From Alphaproteobacteria bacterium HGW-Alphaproteobacteria-7 (lineage in GTDB: Bacteria; Pseudomonadota; Alphaproteobacteria; Sphingomonadales; Sphingomonadaceae), in assembly GCA_002842735.1 (NCBI GenBank), contig PHEB01000005.1:62001-126000 (forward strand): DNA of 64,000 nt, in the 5' to 3' direction. Positions within the stretch are counted from its first letter, which is position 1; the number at the start of each line of letters is the position of its first letter. This document shows, piece by piece, positions 9,383-18,131 of this stretch. The notes beneath the pieces are model-generated. The model was not told the origin of the DNA. It was given only the letters and a program-made list of their open reading frames with translations, and ran no database searches. The translations under genes and the position numbers were made by a program.

Positions 9383-9624
9383 ACCTGTCCCCGCGCGAAG
9401 CTGCCGAGGCGCAGGCCCAGCGGCGCTACATCATCATGAACGTCGCGCGCGTTGGCGGGATCGCGCTGTTGCTGCTCGGCGTGGCGATCACCCGTGATGT
9501 GCTGCCGGTGAAGTTGCCATGGGCGCTGGGCGCGGGGCTAGCTGTGCTGGGGCTGCTGGAATTTTTCTTCCTGCCGCCAATCATCGCCAAACGCTGGAAA
9601 GCCGGAGACAACAAGCGCCCATGA
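9379..9624 (+). CDS. Small two-helix membrane protein, unknown function
   Basis: 81 residues with a charged N-terminus, a membrane segment at about 18-38 and a second at about 47-67, ending in KRWKAGDNKRP. I do not recognise a family beyond similarity in kind to small sphingomonad inner-membrane proteins. ATGA overlaps on both sides place it between the HAD phosphatase and the ATP12 chaperone; a link to F1Fo assembly is possible but only by position. Confidence 0.75.
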   Translation: MNLSPREAAEAQAQRRYIIMNVARVGGIALLLLGVAITRDVLPVKLPWALGAGLAVLGLLEFFFLPPIIAKRWKAGDNKRP

Positions 9625-10325
9625 TCCGCAAGTTCTACACCGATGTAATGCTTGGTGAAGTGCCCGGCGGGTGGCAAGTGCTGCTGGATGGGCGCGGGGT
9701 CAAAACCGTGGGCGGCGCGGCGCAGATCGTGCCCACGCAAGGGTTGGGCGAAGCGCTGGCGGCAGAATGGCGGCGGCAGGGCGACAAAATCGATCCCGCC
9801 AGCCTGCTCCTGCGCGATATGGCCGATTACGCGATTGATGTGGTGGCGGCCGATCGGGCAGCGATTGCCGATGGCCTGATCGCCTACGCCGAAACCGATA
9901 CGCTGTGTTACCGCGCCGATCCTGACGCGCCGCTTTATGCCCACCAACAGGCGGCATGGGAGCCGCTGCTCGCGCGGTTTGAGGCGGAACATGGGATTGC
10001 GCTGGTGCGGGTCAGCGGCATTCTCCACCGCCCGCAGCCAGCCCCGGCATTGGCGGTGCTGCGCGCGCGGCTGGAGACGCTGAACCCATTCGCGCTGGCC
10101 GGGGTGGAGGCAATGGCGAAGCTCGCCGCATCGCTGATCACCGCGCTCGCCGCGCTCGATACAGACGGCGGGGACGCACCGCTGGCACTGTGGCAGGCGG
10201 CGTGTCTGGAAGAAGAATGGCAGGCCGACCTATGGGGCCGCGACGAAGAGGCCGAGAAACGCCGCGCCCGGCGTGAGGCCGATTTTCTGCGCACCTGCGG
10301 GTTTGCACGGTTGGCGCAGGCGTAG
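9621..10325 (+). CDS. ATP12 family F1-ATPase assembly chaperone
   Basis: 234 residues matching the ATP12 family, which chaperones the F1 alpha subunit during ATP synthase assembly in mitochondria and alphaproteobacteria. Visible marks are the opening KFYTDV and the VLLDGRGVKT strand, an LAAEWRRQGDKIDP block near residue 50, a DTLCYRADPD motif near 97 and the conserved AWEPLLARFE. ATG overlaps the upstream small gene. It is the last gene of the run, and its stop lies only three bases from the stop of the convergent lipoprotein gene. Confidence 0.88.
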   Translation: MIRKFYTDVMLGEVPGGWQVLLDGRGVKTVGGAAQIVPTQGLGEALAAEWRRQGDKIDPASLLLRDMADYAIDVVAADRAAIADGLIAYAETDTLCYRADPDAPLYAHQQAAWEPLLARFEAEHGIALVRVSGILHRPQPAPALAVLRARLETLNPFALAGVEAMAKLAASLITALAALDTDGGDAPLALWQAACLEEEWQADLWGRDEEAEKRRARREADFLRTCGFARLAQA

Positions 10326-10328
10326 GCT

Positions 10329-10946
10329 TTACCCCTCGCCCCCAACCCAATCCGCGACATCGCTTGCCACGCTATTGGCGGCGCGGTTGATCGCTGCGCC
10401 AACGGCCCGGGCATCGGCCGGAATCCCGGTTTCGCTGGCCTCAAACCGGCGGGTGCTGGTCGTGCCGGAATCGTCGATCCGGATCGCATCAAACCGCACC
10501 ACCACTGCCGAAGCGCGCGCATCATAACCCATATCGATCAGGCTGCCCCGCAGGCTTACCGTGGGAAGCGCCACGGTTTCATCATTATCGAGCACCAGCG
10601 CGTTCCCGCGTGCGCGCAAGGTTTCACCCAGCAGACTGCGGAACAGGCGCGCGGGCTTTTCCACCCAGAATGCGTCTTTCAGATAGGCCAGTTCGGTATC
10701 CGTGACCGCCACCGGCACGCGCAGCACATCCAGTTTGGCCGGAGTGTCGATACCCAGCACCGCGATCACCGGACGCTGCGCCCCGGAAACCCCATTTCCC
10801 GAAGCCGCGCGCGCGGTCGGGCTTAATGTCAGCAGGCTTTCCGGCGCGGCGCCGCCCAGGCTGATACAGCCGGGCAGCGCCAGCAATGCGGGCAGCATGA
10901 TAAGGGCGGGCCATTTGCGCAGGCTCATCAAATCGGTCTTCCTCAT
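10329..10946 (-). CDS. ABC-type transport auxiliary lipoprotein (PqiC/MlaD-associated)
   Basis: 205 residues with a lipoprotein signal peptide ending in the lipobox LALPGC (Cys27), so it should be acylated and placed in the envelope. The rest has the alternating strands of the PqiC-like ABC auxiliary domain, including the IAVLGIDTPAKLDVLRVP segment and a C-terminal helix. Its ATG overlaps the stop of the MCE-domain gene. Such lipoproteins are thought to link an inner-membrane MCE transporter to the outer membrane for lipid traffic. Confidence 0.83.
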   Translation of the reverse strand: MRKTDLMSLRKWPALIMLPALLALPGCISLGGAAPESLLTLSPTARAASGNGVSGAQRPVIAVLGIDTPAKLDVLRVPVAVTDTELAYLKDAFWVEKPARLFRSLLGETLRARGNALVLDNDETVALPTVSLRGSLIDMGYDARASAVVVRFDAIRIDDSGTTSTRRFEASETGIPADARAVGAAINRAANSVASDVADWVGGEG

Positions 10947-11890
10947 GGCTTGTAATCCGGCAGTGATTCGCCCCCAAGCAGCGCGCCCGCGCCTTCGCTT
11001 TCGAGCTTTTCGGTGATCGCCCGCAAGGCGCGACTGGTGGCGCGCAGATCCTGCAAGGTTGCCTCGGCATTGGGTAGCGTGCTGGTGCGCAATTGCCGCG
11101 CGGCGGGGCGGGTATCCTCCAGCGTGGCCGCCAGCGAGGTTAGCGCCTGATTCGCCGCATTCAGTGTCCCGCGCAGTTCCTCGGCCAGCGGTGCGCCTTC
11201 TTTCTTGACCAGCGCATCGGTGGTCAGCGTCAGTTGTTCTACCGCGTCCAGCGCCTGATTGAATTCAGTCAGCGTGGTCTGAAACCCTTCAAGATTGGCG
11301 GTCAGCGCCGGGGTGGCATCGGCAAGGTCTTTGGTCAGGCGGTTAGAGTTTCTGAGAATGCCCGAAATCTGCTCCTGATTTTCAGGGCCGAGAATGGTGT
11401 TGAGCTGTTCGGTCAGCGTCGCCAGCCGTTCCAGCAGCACCGGGGCATTCGCGACAATCGCGCCAAACCCGCCGCGCCCGGGCGGGATTACCGGGCGGCC
11501 TTCGGGGCAGGCGGTGCTTTCACATGTGATCGGCGGGGCATCCTTGCGCGCACCGTCCAGCAGGATGGTCGATACCCCGGTAAAGCTTGCCTCAATCGTG
11601 GCCTGTGTGCCGACCAGCATCGGCACATCTTCGCGCACCTTGATCCGCACACGCACGAATTCCGGATTGTCCTCTGCCAGCGCAATGTCGATCACCTGCC
11701 CCACCGGCACCCCGGCAAAACTGACCTGGCTGCCATTGGCAAGGCCCGAAACCGATTGGCCGTAGAAGATGTCATATTCGTTGTGCTCACCCTGCCCCAG
11801 CCGCGCGATCCACACGATAAACGCCGCCAGCGCTGCCAGCAGCATCAGCGTGACCGCACCGACCCAGAGATGGTTCGCTCTTGTTTCCAT
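10943..11890 (-). CDS. MlaD-type MCE domain protein (lipid transport substrate-binding subunit)
   Basis: 315 residues. One N-terminal membrane anchor at about 10-28, then a single MCE domain at about 38-115 (YDIFYGQSVSGLANGSQVSFAGVPVG), followed by a long helical region rich in Leu, Thr and Ala heptads. It should form a hexameric ring carrying lipids between membranes, in complex with the MlaE and MlaF homologues just upstream. The single MCE domain with a long coiled C-terminus is longer than E. coli MlaD (183 residues) and typical of alphaproteobacterial versions. Confidence 0.9.
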   Translation of the reverse strand: METRANHLWVGAVTLMLLAALAAFIVWIARLGQGEHNEYDIFYGQSVSGLANGSQVSFAGVPVGQVIDIALAEDNPEFVRVRIKVREDVPMLVGTQATIEASFTGVSTILLDGARKDAPPITCESTACPEGRPVIPPGRGGFGAIVANAPVLLERLATLTEQLNTILGPENQEQISGILRNSNRLTKDLADATPALTANLEGFQTTLTEFNQALDAVEQLTLTTDALVKKEGAPLAEELRGTLNAANQALTSLAATLEDTRPAARQLRTSTLPNAEATLQDLRATSRALRAITEKLESEGAGALLGGESLPDYKP

Positions 11891-11933
11891 ATCCGTTTCC
11901 TATGAACGCCGCGGGGCGTCCCTGTCCAATATT

Positions 11934-12752
11934 CTATCCACCAGAACGCGCCCGGCTGCGATCATGTGATCCCTGCGCCGCGCGCCCGCGCGGGCCGTTG
12001 AAATATTCCTCGATCCACGGATGGCCGGTGGCGATCAATTCGGGAATGGTGCCGACCGCGATGATTTTTTTCTCACCGATCACCGCAACCCGGTCGCAGA
12101 TTTCATACAGTGTATCGAGATCGTGGGTGATCAGAAACACGGTCAGGCCCAGTGTTTCCTTCAATTCGCGGGTCAGCCGGTCAAATTTGGCCGCGCCAAT
12201 CGGATCAAGTCCGGCGGTCGGCTCATCAAGGAACAGCAATTCAGGGTCGAGCGCCAGCGCGCGGGCGAGGCCGGCGCGTTTCCTCATCCCGCCTGACAAT
12301 TCCGACGGATATTTCGCCACCGCGCTTTCCGGCAGGCCCGACAATATCACCTTGTAACACGCAATCTCGCGCCGCAGCGCCGGGCTGAGATCGGGGAAGA
12401 ACTTCTTCAGCGGCACTTCGACATTTTCGCCTACCGTCAGCGTCGAAAACAGCGCCCCGCCCTGGAACAACACGCCCCAGCGGCAGCGCACGCCAAAATC
12501 GCTGTCGGGATCGCGCCCGGTGATGGTTTTGCCGAGCACCTCGATCCGCCCCGCACTCGGCTCCTGCAAGCCGATGATCGACCGCATCAGCACCGATTTT
12601 CCACTGCCCGATCCGCCGACAACGCCCAGAATTTCCCCGCGTCGCACGGTCAGGTCGAGCCCTTCGTGCACCACGAAATCGCCGAAGCGATTGGCGAGGC
12701 CTTCGACCACAATCGGCGGGGCTTCATCGGCGGGGTGATCGGTCATCCGCAT
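11934..12752 (-). CDS. MlaF-type ABC transporter ATP-binding protein
   Basis: 272 residues with a full nucleotide-binding domain: Walker A GGSGSGKS at 46-53, the signature LSGGMRKRAGLARALA near 145, Walker B LLFLDEPTAGLDP and a switch His in LITHD. It energises the MCE lipid transporter encoded around it (MlaE before, MlaD after). The start is uncertain between ATG 12752 and the ATG two codons later; both follow the mlaE stop by a few bases. Confidence 0.93.
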   Translation of the reverse strand: MRMTDHPADEAPPIVVEGLANRFGDFVVHEGLDLTVRRGEILGVVGGSGSGKSVLMRSIIGLQEPSAGRIEVLGKTITGRDPDSDFGVRCRWGVLFQGGALFSTLTVGENVEVPLKKFFPDLSPALRREIACYKVILSGLPESAVAKYPSELSGGMRKRAGLARALALDPELLFLDEPTAGLDPIGAAKFDRLTRELKETLGLTVFLITHDLDTLYEICDRVAVIGEKKIIAVGTIPELIATGHPWIEEYFNGPRGRAAQGSHDRSRARSGG

Positions 12753-12755
12753 CGC

Positions 12756-13880
12756 TCAGCCCCAGCCCACTTCGGTAAAGAACACCGCGAAAAACGCATC
12801 AAGCACAATCACTGTAAAGATCGCGGAGACCACCGCCATTGTCGTGCGGCGGCCGACTTCTTCTGAATTGTCGCGCACTTGCAGCCCGTGATAACACCCC
12901 GCCAGCGCCACGATCAGCCCGAACACCGGCGCCTTGATCAGCCCGACCCACAGATCATGTTCGGGCACCACGTCGCGGATCCGTTCAAGAAACGTCCAGA
13001 ACGGAATGCCCAGCGACAAATCGCCGACCACCGCCCCGCCGACAATCGCCACCACCGAGGCATAGAACCCCAGCAACACCATCATGAAGGTTGACGCGAG
13101 GATGCGCGGGATAACCAGCGCTTCGATCGGGGAAATGCCGATGGTGCGCATCGCGTCGATTTCCTCGGTCAGCTTCATCGTGCCAAGCTGCGCGGCAAAG
13201 GCGCTGCCCGAACGGCCCGCCACCATAATCGCGGTCATCAACACGCCCAGTTCGCGCAGGGTGATGCGCCCGACCAGGTTCACCGTCAGCGCCTCGGCCC
13301 CGAATTGCTGCAATTGCACCGAGCCTTGCTGCGCGATCACGATCCCGATCAGAAAGCTCATCAACCCGATGATCGGCAGTGCGGAAACGCCGACCAACTC
13401 CATCTGGTGCACCAGCGCCTTGACCGGGAAGCGCGACGGGTGGCGGACAAGACTGCCGATCCCGATCAGGATCTGCCCGAGAAACCCGACCACCTTGTAA
13501 ACCCCGGAGCGGCTTTCATAAACCTGTTCGCCCACGCCGATCGGCACACGTTCCCAGATCGGTGGGCGCTGCGGGCCGGTATCCCCGCTCGCATCAATTC
13601 CGCGCACGGCGTTCAGCAACCGCTCGGCCGCTGCGCTTGCGCCGGTGATATCAGCATCATGTTCGCGCGCCACCCGGCACACCACCCACGCGCCAACTGT
13701 GTCGATTTCGTCCACGCCGGACAGATCAACCGAGCGGATCGTGCCGACAAGGCCGGAAAGTTCGCGTTCAAGGGGGGCGATGGCGGCCAGCGTCAATTGC
13801 CCTGACAGCACCAGCCGGGTGCCATTGCCGGCCCCGTCTTCCCCTGTCTCTTCCAACGTATAGTGCGCGGCATCTTGCAT
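12756..13880 (-). CDS. MlaE-type permease with N-terminal STAS domain
   Basis: 374 residues. Residues about 15-95 form a STAS-like domain (RLVLSGQLTLAAIAPLEREL, VDLSGVDEIDTVGAWV), the part that is a separate protein (MlaB) in E. coli. The remainder is a MlaE permease with several membrane segments and the hallmark ELGVLMTAIMVAGRSGSAFAA-type loop and EEIDAMRTIGISP motif. It forms the membrane pore of the lipid transporter with MlaF and MlaD. The frame is open well upstream, but the ATG at 13880 begins the conserved sequence. Confidence 0.92.
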   Translation of the reverse strand: MQDAAHYTLEETGEDGAGNGTRLVLSGQLTLAAIAPLERELSGLVGTIRSVDLSGVDEIDTVGAWVVCRVAREHDADITGASAAAERLLNAVRGIDASGDTGPQRPPIWERVPIGVGEQVYESRSGVYKVVGFLGQILIGIGSLVRHPSRFPVKALVHQMELVGVSALPIIGLMSFLIGIVIAQQGSVQLQQFGAEALTVNLVGRITLRELGVLMTAIMVAGRSGSAFAAQLGTMKLTEEIDAMRTIGISPIEALVIPRILASTFMMVLLGFYASVVAIVGGAVVGDLSLGIPFWTFLERIRDVVPEHDLWVGLIKAPVFGLIVALAGCYHGLQVRDNSEEVGRRTTMAVVSAIFTVIVLDAFFAVFFTEVGWG

Positions 13881-13951
13881 CGGTTGCCAGCTATGGGGAG
13901 ATTTTCGGCGCGGGACAAGGCTCTCGCGCTGTTCGCCTGCGCGCCGCGATG

Positions 13952-13985
13952 CCGATGCTTCACGATGATTGCATCGCAGCATCGG
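13952..13985 (+). other. Nested stem-loop in the valS leader
   Basis: An eight-base outer stem CCGATGCT/AGCATCGG encloses an inner CGATG/CATCG hairpin, ending 22 bases before the valS ATG. It could be a regulatory leader structure or part of a bidirectional promoter region shared with mlaE. I see no T-box or other known riboswitch pattern. Confidence 0.3.
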
Positions 13986-14007
13986 TGCTGGCATGGCGCG
14001 GGCCATC

Positions 14008-17000
14008 ATGACCAACACAATTGCCACCACTTTGCCCACCACTTTCGACCCTGCCGATATCGAGGCGCGCTGGTATGCGCATTGGGAGGCGCTCGATCCT
14101 GATACCGGACGCTCCCTGTTCCGTCCGCACCGGCCGGACGCCGAGGCCTTCACCATCGTCAACCCGCCGCCCAATGTGACCGGCAGCCTGCATATCGGCC
14201 ACGCGCTCGACAACACGTTGCAAGACGTGGTGGTGCGCTATGAACGCCTGCGCGGGAAAGACGCGCTGTGGGTGGTGGGCACCGATCATGCGGGCATTGC
14301 CACGCAGATGGTGGTCGAACGCCAGTTGGAGGCGAAGGGCGACAAGCGCACCAATTACAGCCGCGAGGATTTCGTCGCCAAGGTGTGGGAATGGAAAGCC
14401 GAATCCGGCGGCACCATCACCCACCAACTGCGCCGTCTGGGCTGTTCGATGGACTGGAGCCGTGAACAGTTCACCATGGACCCGCACTTCACCAAGGCGG
14501 TAATCAAAACCTTCGTCAGCCTGTATAATGACGGGCTGATCTACCGCGATAAACGGCTGGTGAACTGGGATCCGAAGCTGAAAACCGCGATCAGCGATCT
14601 GGAGGTCGAAACCCGCGAAATTCAGGGGCATTTCTGGCGGTTCCGTTATCCGCTGGCGGATGGTGTGCGCACGGCTGACGGCGCGGATCACCTGATCGTC
14701 GCCACCACCCGGCCCGAAACGATGCTGGCCGATATGGCGGTGGCGGTGAACCCGGCGGACGAACGCTATGCCAGCGTGGTTGGCAAGCATATCATCCTGC
14801 CGATCACCGGACGGCGCATCCCGATCATCGCCGATGAACACGCCGATCCGGCGCTGGGTTCGGGCTGTGTGAAGATCACGCCGGGCCATGATTTCAACGA
14901 CTTTGAGGTCGGCAAGCGCGCCGGGTTTGCGGCTGGCGCAATGCTCAATATGCTCGATGCCGAGGCGGCGGTGTGTCAGGTGGCGGACGGATTGATCCCG
15001 GCGGAGTTCGTCGGGCTTGACCGGTTCGACGCGCGCAAGGCGGTGGTGCAGCGGCTCAAGACCGATGGTTTCCTCGTCCCCCACGTCACCGAAAAGGATG
15101 GCGAACGGGTGGAGCACGACGCCGAACCGCGCGTAATCCAGACCCCCTTCGGCGACCGCGGCGGCGTGGTGATCGAGCCGTGGCTGACCGATCAATGGTA
15201 TGTGAACGCGGCGGAACTGGCGAAACAGCCGATTGTAGCGGTAAAGTCCGGCGAAATCGGGATCGTGCCCAAGACGTGGGAAAAGACCTTCTTCAACTGG
15301 ATGGAGAACATCCAGCCGTGGTGTGTTTCGCGGCAATTGTGGTGGGGGCACCGGATTCCGGCGTTTTTCTTCCCGCCCGTCGACGAAGAGCAAGGCGGGC
15401 CCATTTATTATAATTCCGTCCTACAAGACCATATCATCGTCGCCGCAACCGCTGAAGAAGCAATGTCGATCGCCAGAGCCACCATTTACTCCGATTTGAT
15501 CGCCAACCTCGAAGCAAAATACGCTTCCCGAGGGATGGAAAGCAAGGTTGTCTTTGAGCAGGCAGCCGATTGGGGCGATGCCGGCGAGAGGATGAGGAAT
15601 GCCGATGTCCCTTGCCTCGGACGCCAGAATCCCGATTATCCGATCTACTTTGTTCAAGACCCCGACGTCCTCGACACGTGGTTCTCCAGCGCGCTGTGGC
15701 CTTTCGCCACGCTGGGCTGGCCGCATGATCCTCCCCGACACGGGGAGGTGGCAGCGCGCAGCGCTGACGGAGGGGACTCGCTGCAAGCACCGCACGGTGA
15801 GGTGAATCCCCACCACCGTCTTGCGGACGGTCCCCCTCCCCGTTCCGGGGAGGATTTGCTCGCCAAACACTACCCCAACAGCCTGCTCATTTCCGGCTTC
15901 GACATCCTGTTCTTCTGGGATGCCCGCATGATGATGATGGGCTATTACAACATGGGGCAAAAACCGTGGGATACGCTCTATCTCCACGGCCTGGTGCGCG
16001 CGGCGGACGGCGCGAAGATGTCGAAATCCAAGGGCAATGTCGTCGATCCGCTCGGCCTGATCGACCAATATGGGGCGGACGCGCTGCGGTTCTTCATGGC
16101 GGCGATGGAAAGCCAGGGCCGCGACATCAAGATGGATGAAAAGCGGGTCGAAGGATACCGCAACTTCGCCACCAAGCTGTGGAACGCGGCGCGGTTCTGC
16201 CAGTCGAACGGCATCGGCGCTTCGGCGAGCGTGAAGGCCCCACCAGCGCGCCTCGCCGCCAACCAGTGGATCATCGGCGAGGTTGCGGCCTGCGTCACCG
16301 AAATCGAGCGCGCAATGGCCGATCTGCGCTTCGACGCGGCGGCGAACGCGATCTACCAGTTCACGTGGAGCAAGTTTTGCGACTGGTATCTGGAGCTGAT
16401 CAAGCCGGTTTTCGCTCCTCCCCGTTCCGGGGAGGTGGCAGGCGATGCGCCAGCATCGGCTGACGGAGGGGACTCGCTGCAAGCACCGCACGATGAGGCG
16501 AATCCCCACCACCGTCCTGCGGACGGTCCCCCTCCCCGTGCCGGGGAGGATTGCTCGCCCGCAGCCGAAACCCGCGAAGTCGCCGGATGGGCGCTCGATC
16601 AGATCCTCGTGATGCTGCACCCCTTCATGCCGTTCATCACCGAAGAGCTGTGGCACAAGCTCGGCGAGCGTAAATACGAACTGATCCTCGCCCAATGGCC
16701 CGCGCCCGAAGCCGAAGTCAGCAAGGAAGCCACCGACGCAATTGACTGGGTGATCGAGCTGACAACCAATATCCGCAGCGCCAAAAACGAACTCGGCATC
16801 GCGCCGGGGGCCAAGCTGGCGGCGTTCCTTGCCGCGCCGTCGGACGTGGCAGCGCGCACGATCGAGCGCAGCAGCGCGGCAATCGAACGCCTCGCCCGCC
16901 TGACGCCGGTGACCATTGGTGAGGCCCCCGCGGGCCCCGCCATGCAGGTGATCGCGGGGGGCGACGTGTTTGTGATCCCGCTCGAAGGGATCATCAACAT

Positions 17001-17196
17001 CGCGGCCGAGAAGGCCCGGCTCGAAAAGGCGCTGGCGGCGAGCGCGAAAGAAGCCAAGAGCCTTGAAGGCCGCCTTGGCAACCCCGCCTTCGCCGAAAAG
17101 GCCAAGCCCGAAGCGGTGGAGAAAGCCCGCGCCGATCTCGCCCACCATCAGGGCGAGGTGGAGCGGCTGACGGCGGCATTGGCGCGGTTGGGGTGA
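14008..17196 (+). CDS. valS: Valyl-tRNA synthetase, enlarged by in-frame insertions
   Basis: 1062 residues, against roughly 880-950 for most relatives. It ligates valine to tRNA-Val and edits Thr-tRNA-Val. The class I motifs are intact: [13 protein letters not shown] with HIGH at about 64-67 and KMSKS at 670-674; the CP1 editing domain ([17 protein letters not shown]), anticodon-binding domain and C-terminal coiled coil are present. Three extra blocks stand out: an AT-richer segment at about residues 465-550 and two repeat-derived inserts at about 574-617 and 803-848, rich in Pro, His, Gly and Asp. All keep the frame and lie between conserved secondary-structure blocks. ATG at 14008 is preferred to upstream starts. 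queE begins two bases after the stop. Confidence 0.95.
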   Translation: MTNTIATTLPTTFDPADIEARWYAHWEALDPDTGRSLFRPHRPDAEAFTIVNPPPNVTGSLHIGHALDNTLQDVVVRYERLRGKDALWVVGTDHAGIATQMVVERQLEAKGDKRTNYSREDFVAKVWEWKAESGGTITHQLRRLGCSMDWSREQFTMDPHFTKAVIKTFVSLYNDGLIYRDKRLVNWDPKLKTAISDLEVETREIQGHFWRFRYPLADGVRTADGADHLIVATTRPETMLADMAVAVNPADERYASVVGKHIILPITGRRIPIIADEHADPALGSGCVKITPGHDFNDFEVGKRAGFAAGAMLNMLDAEAAVCQVADGLIPAEFVGLDRFDARKAVVQRLKTDGFLVPHVTEKDGERVEHDAEPRVIQTPFGDRGGVVIEPWLTDQWYVNAAELAKQPIVAVKSGEIGIVPKTWEKTFFNWMENIQPWCVSRQLWWGHRIPAFFFPPVDEEQGGPIYYNSVLQDHIIVAATAEEAMSIARATIYSDLIANLEAKYASRGMESKVVFEQAADWGDAGERMRNADVPCLGRQNPDYPIYFVQDPDVLDTWFSSALWPFATLGWPHDPPRHGEVAARSADGGDSLQAPHGEVNPHHRLADGPPPRSGEDLLAKHYPNSLLISGFDILFFWDARMMMMGYYNMGQKPWDTLYLHGLVRAADGAKMSKSKGNVVDPLGLIDQYGADALRFFMAAMESQGRDIKMDEKRVEGYRNFATKLWNAARFCQSNGIGASASVKAPPARLAANQWIIGEVAACVTEIERAMADLRFDAAANAIYQFTWSKFCDWYLELIKPVFAPPRSGEVAGDAPASADGGDSLQAPHDEANPHHRPADGPPPRAGEDCSPAAETREVAGWALDQILVMLHPFMPFITEELWHKLGERKYELILAQWPAPEAEVSKEATDAIDWVIELTTNIRSAKNELGIAPGAKLAAFLAAPSDVAARTIERSSAAIERLARLTPVTIGEAPAGPAMQVIAGGDVFVIPLEGIINIAAEKARLEKALAASAKEAKSLEGRLGNPAFAEKAKPEAVEKARADLAHHQGEVERLTAALARLG
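15729..15856. repeat. About 130-bp palindromic repeat, copy 1, in frame inside valS
   Basis: Begins TCCTCCCCG and ends CGGGGAGGATT, with a hairpin at each end (CCTCCCCG/CGGGGAGG), and shares long identical blocks with 16416-16552, such as GGAGGGGACTCGCTGCAAGC and GAATCCCCACCACCGTC. It encodes about 43 residues placed just after FATLGWP in the valyl-tRNA synthetase, where relatives go almost directly to the [14 protein letters not shown] block. The frame is maintained. Confidence 0.92.
16416..16552. repeat. About 130-bp palindromic repeat, copy 2, in frame inside valS
   Basis: The second copy of the element at 15729-15856, nine bases (three codons) longer because of extra sequence in its left arm. 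It encodes about 46 residues between LIKPVF and the [14 protein letters not shown] block of the anticodon-binding domain. Both copies lie in the same orientation and, as read from the residues, in the same frame. Confidence 0.92.
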
Positions 17197-17197
17197 G

Positions 17198-18028
17198 GTG
17201 AACCTCACGCCCAAACTTACGGTCTCCACCGACGACGCCGGCGGGCCGGAAATCTTCGCCTCGCTGCAAGGCGAAGGGCCGAGCGCGGGCACGCCGGTCG
17301 CCTTCGTGCGCCTCTCGCGCTGCAACCTTGCCTGCGTGTGGTGCGACACCGCCTATACGTGGCACTTCGAAGGCGACAACCGGCCCCACCGCGACGGGAT
17401 CGCCTTTGATCGCAAGGCCAATCAGGTCACGCTCTCGCCCGCCGAAACCGCTGAGCGGATCGCCGCGCTCGGTCAGAACCGCCTTGTCATCACCGGGGGG
17501 GAACCACTGTTGCAGGCGGGCGGGTTGGCCGAAATGCTGGAACACCTCGACGCACTGGCGAGTCCCCGCGCAGGCGGGGACCTCAGGCAGACTGGCGGAT
17601 TGCCATCCGATGGAGGCTCCCGCCTGCGCGGGAGCGCGCCGTTTGTCGAAATCGAAACCAACGGCACCGTCGCCCCGCCGCCTCGGCTCGATATCCGGGT
17701 CGATCAGTACAATGTCAGCCCCAAGCTCACCCATTCAGGCAATCCGGCAGACTTGGCGCTGATCCCCGAACGGCTGGATGCCTTCGCCGCCGACCCGCGC
17801 GCGTTCTTCAAATTCGTGATTGCCGCGCCCGAAGATGTGGCCGAAGTGCTGGAACTCCAGCGCCGCTATCGCTTCAAACCGGGGCAGGTGTTCCTGATGG
17901 CTGAAGGCACCGACAGCTTAACACAGCGCGAACGGCAGGCGTGGCTCGCGCCGCTATGTCTCGAACACGGATTCCGCATGAGCGACCGGCTGCATATCCA
18001 TTTGTATGGGGATACGCGGGGAACGTGA
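17198..18028 (+). CDS. queE: 7-carboxy-7-deazaguanine synthase (radical SAM), with an in-frame repeat insertion
   Basis: 276 residues. QueE converts 6-carboxy-tetrahydropterin to 7-carboxy-7-deazaguanine in queuosine synthesis. The radical-SAM cluster cysteines are Cys42, Cys46 and Cys49 in RCNLACVWC; SLQGEG near residue 24 and ITGGEPL near 100 are also conserved. Residues about 121-147 (rich in Gly, Arg and Ser) are encoded by a copy of the 80-bp palindromic element and have no counterpart in relatives; the conserved VEIETNGT follows directly. The start is GTG, two bases after the valS stop. No other queuosine gene is in the window. Confidence 0.92.
   Translation: MNLTPKLTVSTDDAGGPEIFASLQGEGPSAGTPVAFVRLSRCNLACVWCDTAYTWHFEGDNRPHRDGIAFDRKANQVTLSPAETAERIAALGQNRLVITGGEPLLQAGGLAEMLEHLDALASPRAGGDLRQTGGLPSDGGSRLRGSAPFVEIETNGTVAPPPRLDIRVDQYNVSPKLTHSGNPADLALIPERLDAFAADPRAFFKFVIAAPEDVAEVLELQRRYRFKPGQVFLMAEGTDSLTQRERQAWLAPLCLEHGFRMSDRLHIHLYGDTRGT
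17560..17637. repeat. About 80-bp palindromic element, copy 2, in frame inside queE
   Basis: GAGTCCCCGCGCAGGCGGGG on the left and CTCCCGCCTGCGCGGGAGC on the right enclose about 38 bases. Its 78 bases equal 26 codons, so the queE frame is kept. The arms match the intergenic copies at 5505-5586, 18038-18117 and 44536-44613. Confidence 0.88.
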
Positions 18029-18037
18029 TGCCCCATT

Positions 18038-18117
18038 GTGCGCCCCCGCGAAGGCGGGGGTCTCAGGCGAACCGAAGCGCCCGATAGACTGAGGTCCCCG
18101 CCTTCGCGGGGGCGCAC
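18038..18117. repeat. About 80-bp palindromic element, copy 3 (between queE and herA-like gene)
   Basis: The most symmetrical copy: the outer arm GTGCGCCCCCGCGAAGGCGG on the left is mirrored by CCGCCTTCGCGGGGGCGCAC on the right. It lies between two convergent genes and could also act as a bidirectional transcription barrier. Confidence 0.88.
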
Positions 18118-18131
18118 AAGCATATGCAACC

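Noticed and set aside
13960..15393. Long minus-strand frame of 477 codons opposite valS
   Set aside because: Antisense to conserved ValS; no recognisable domain.
15421..17349. Long open frame of 642 codons antisense to valS and queE
   Set aside because: It lies opposite a clearly conserved gene; the residues are low in complexity and match no family. High GC makes such frames common.
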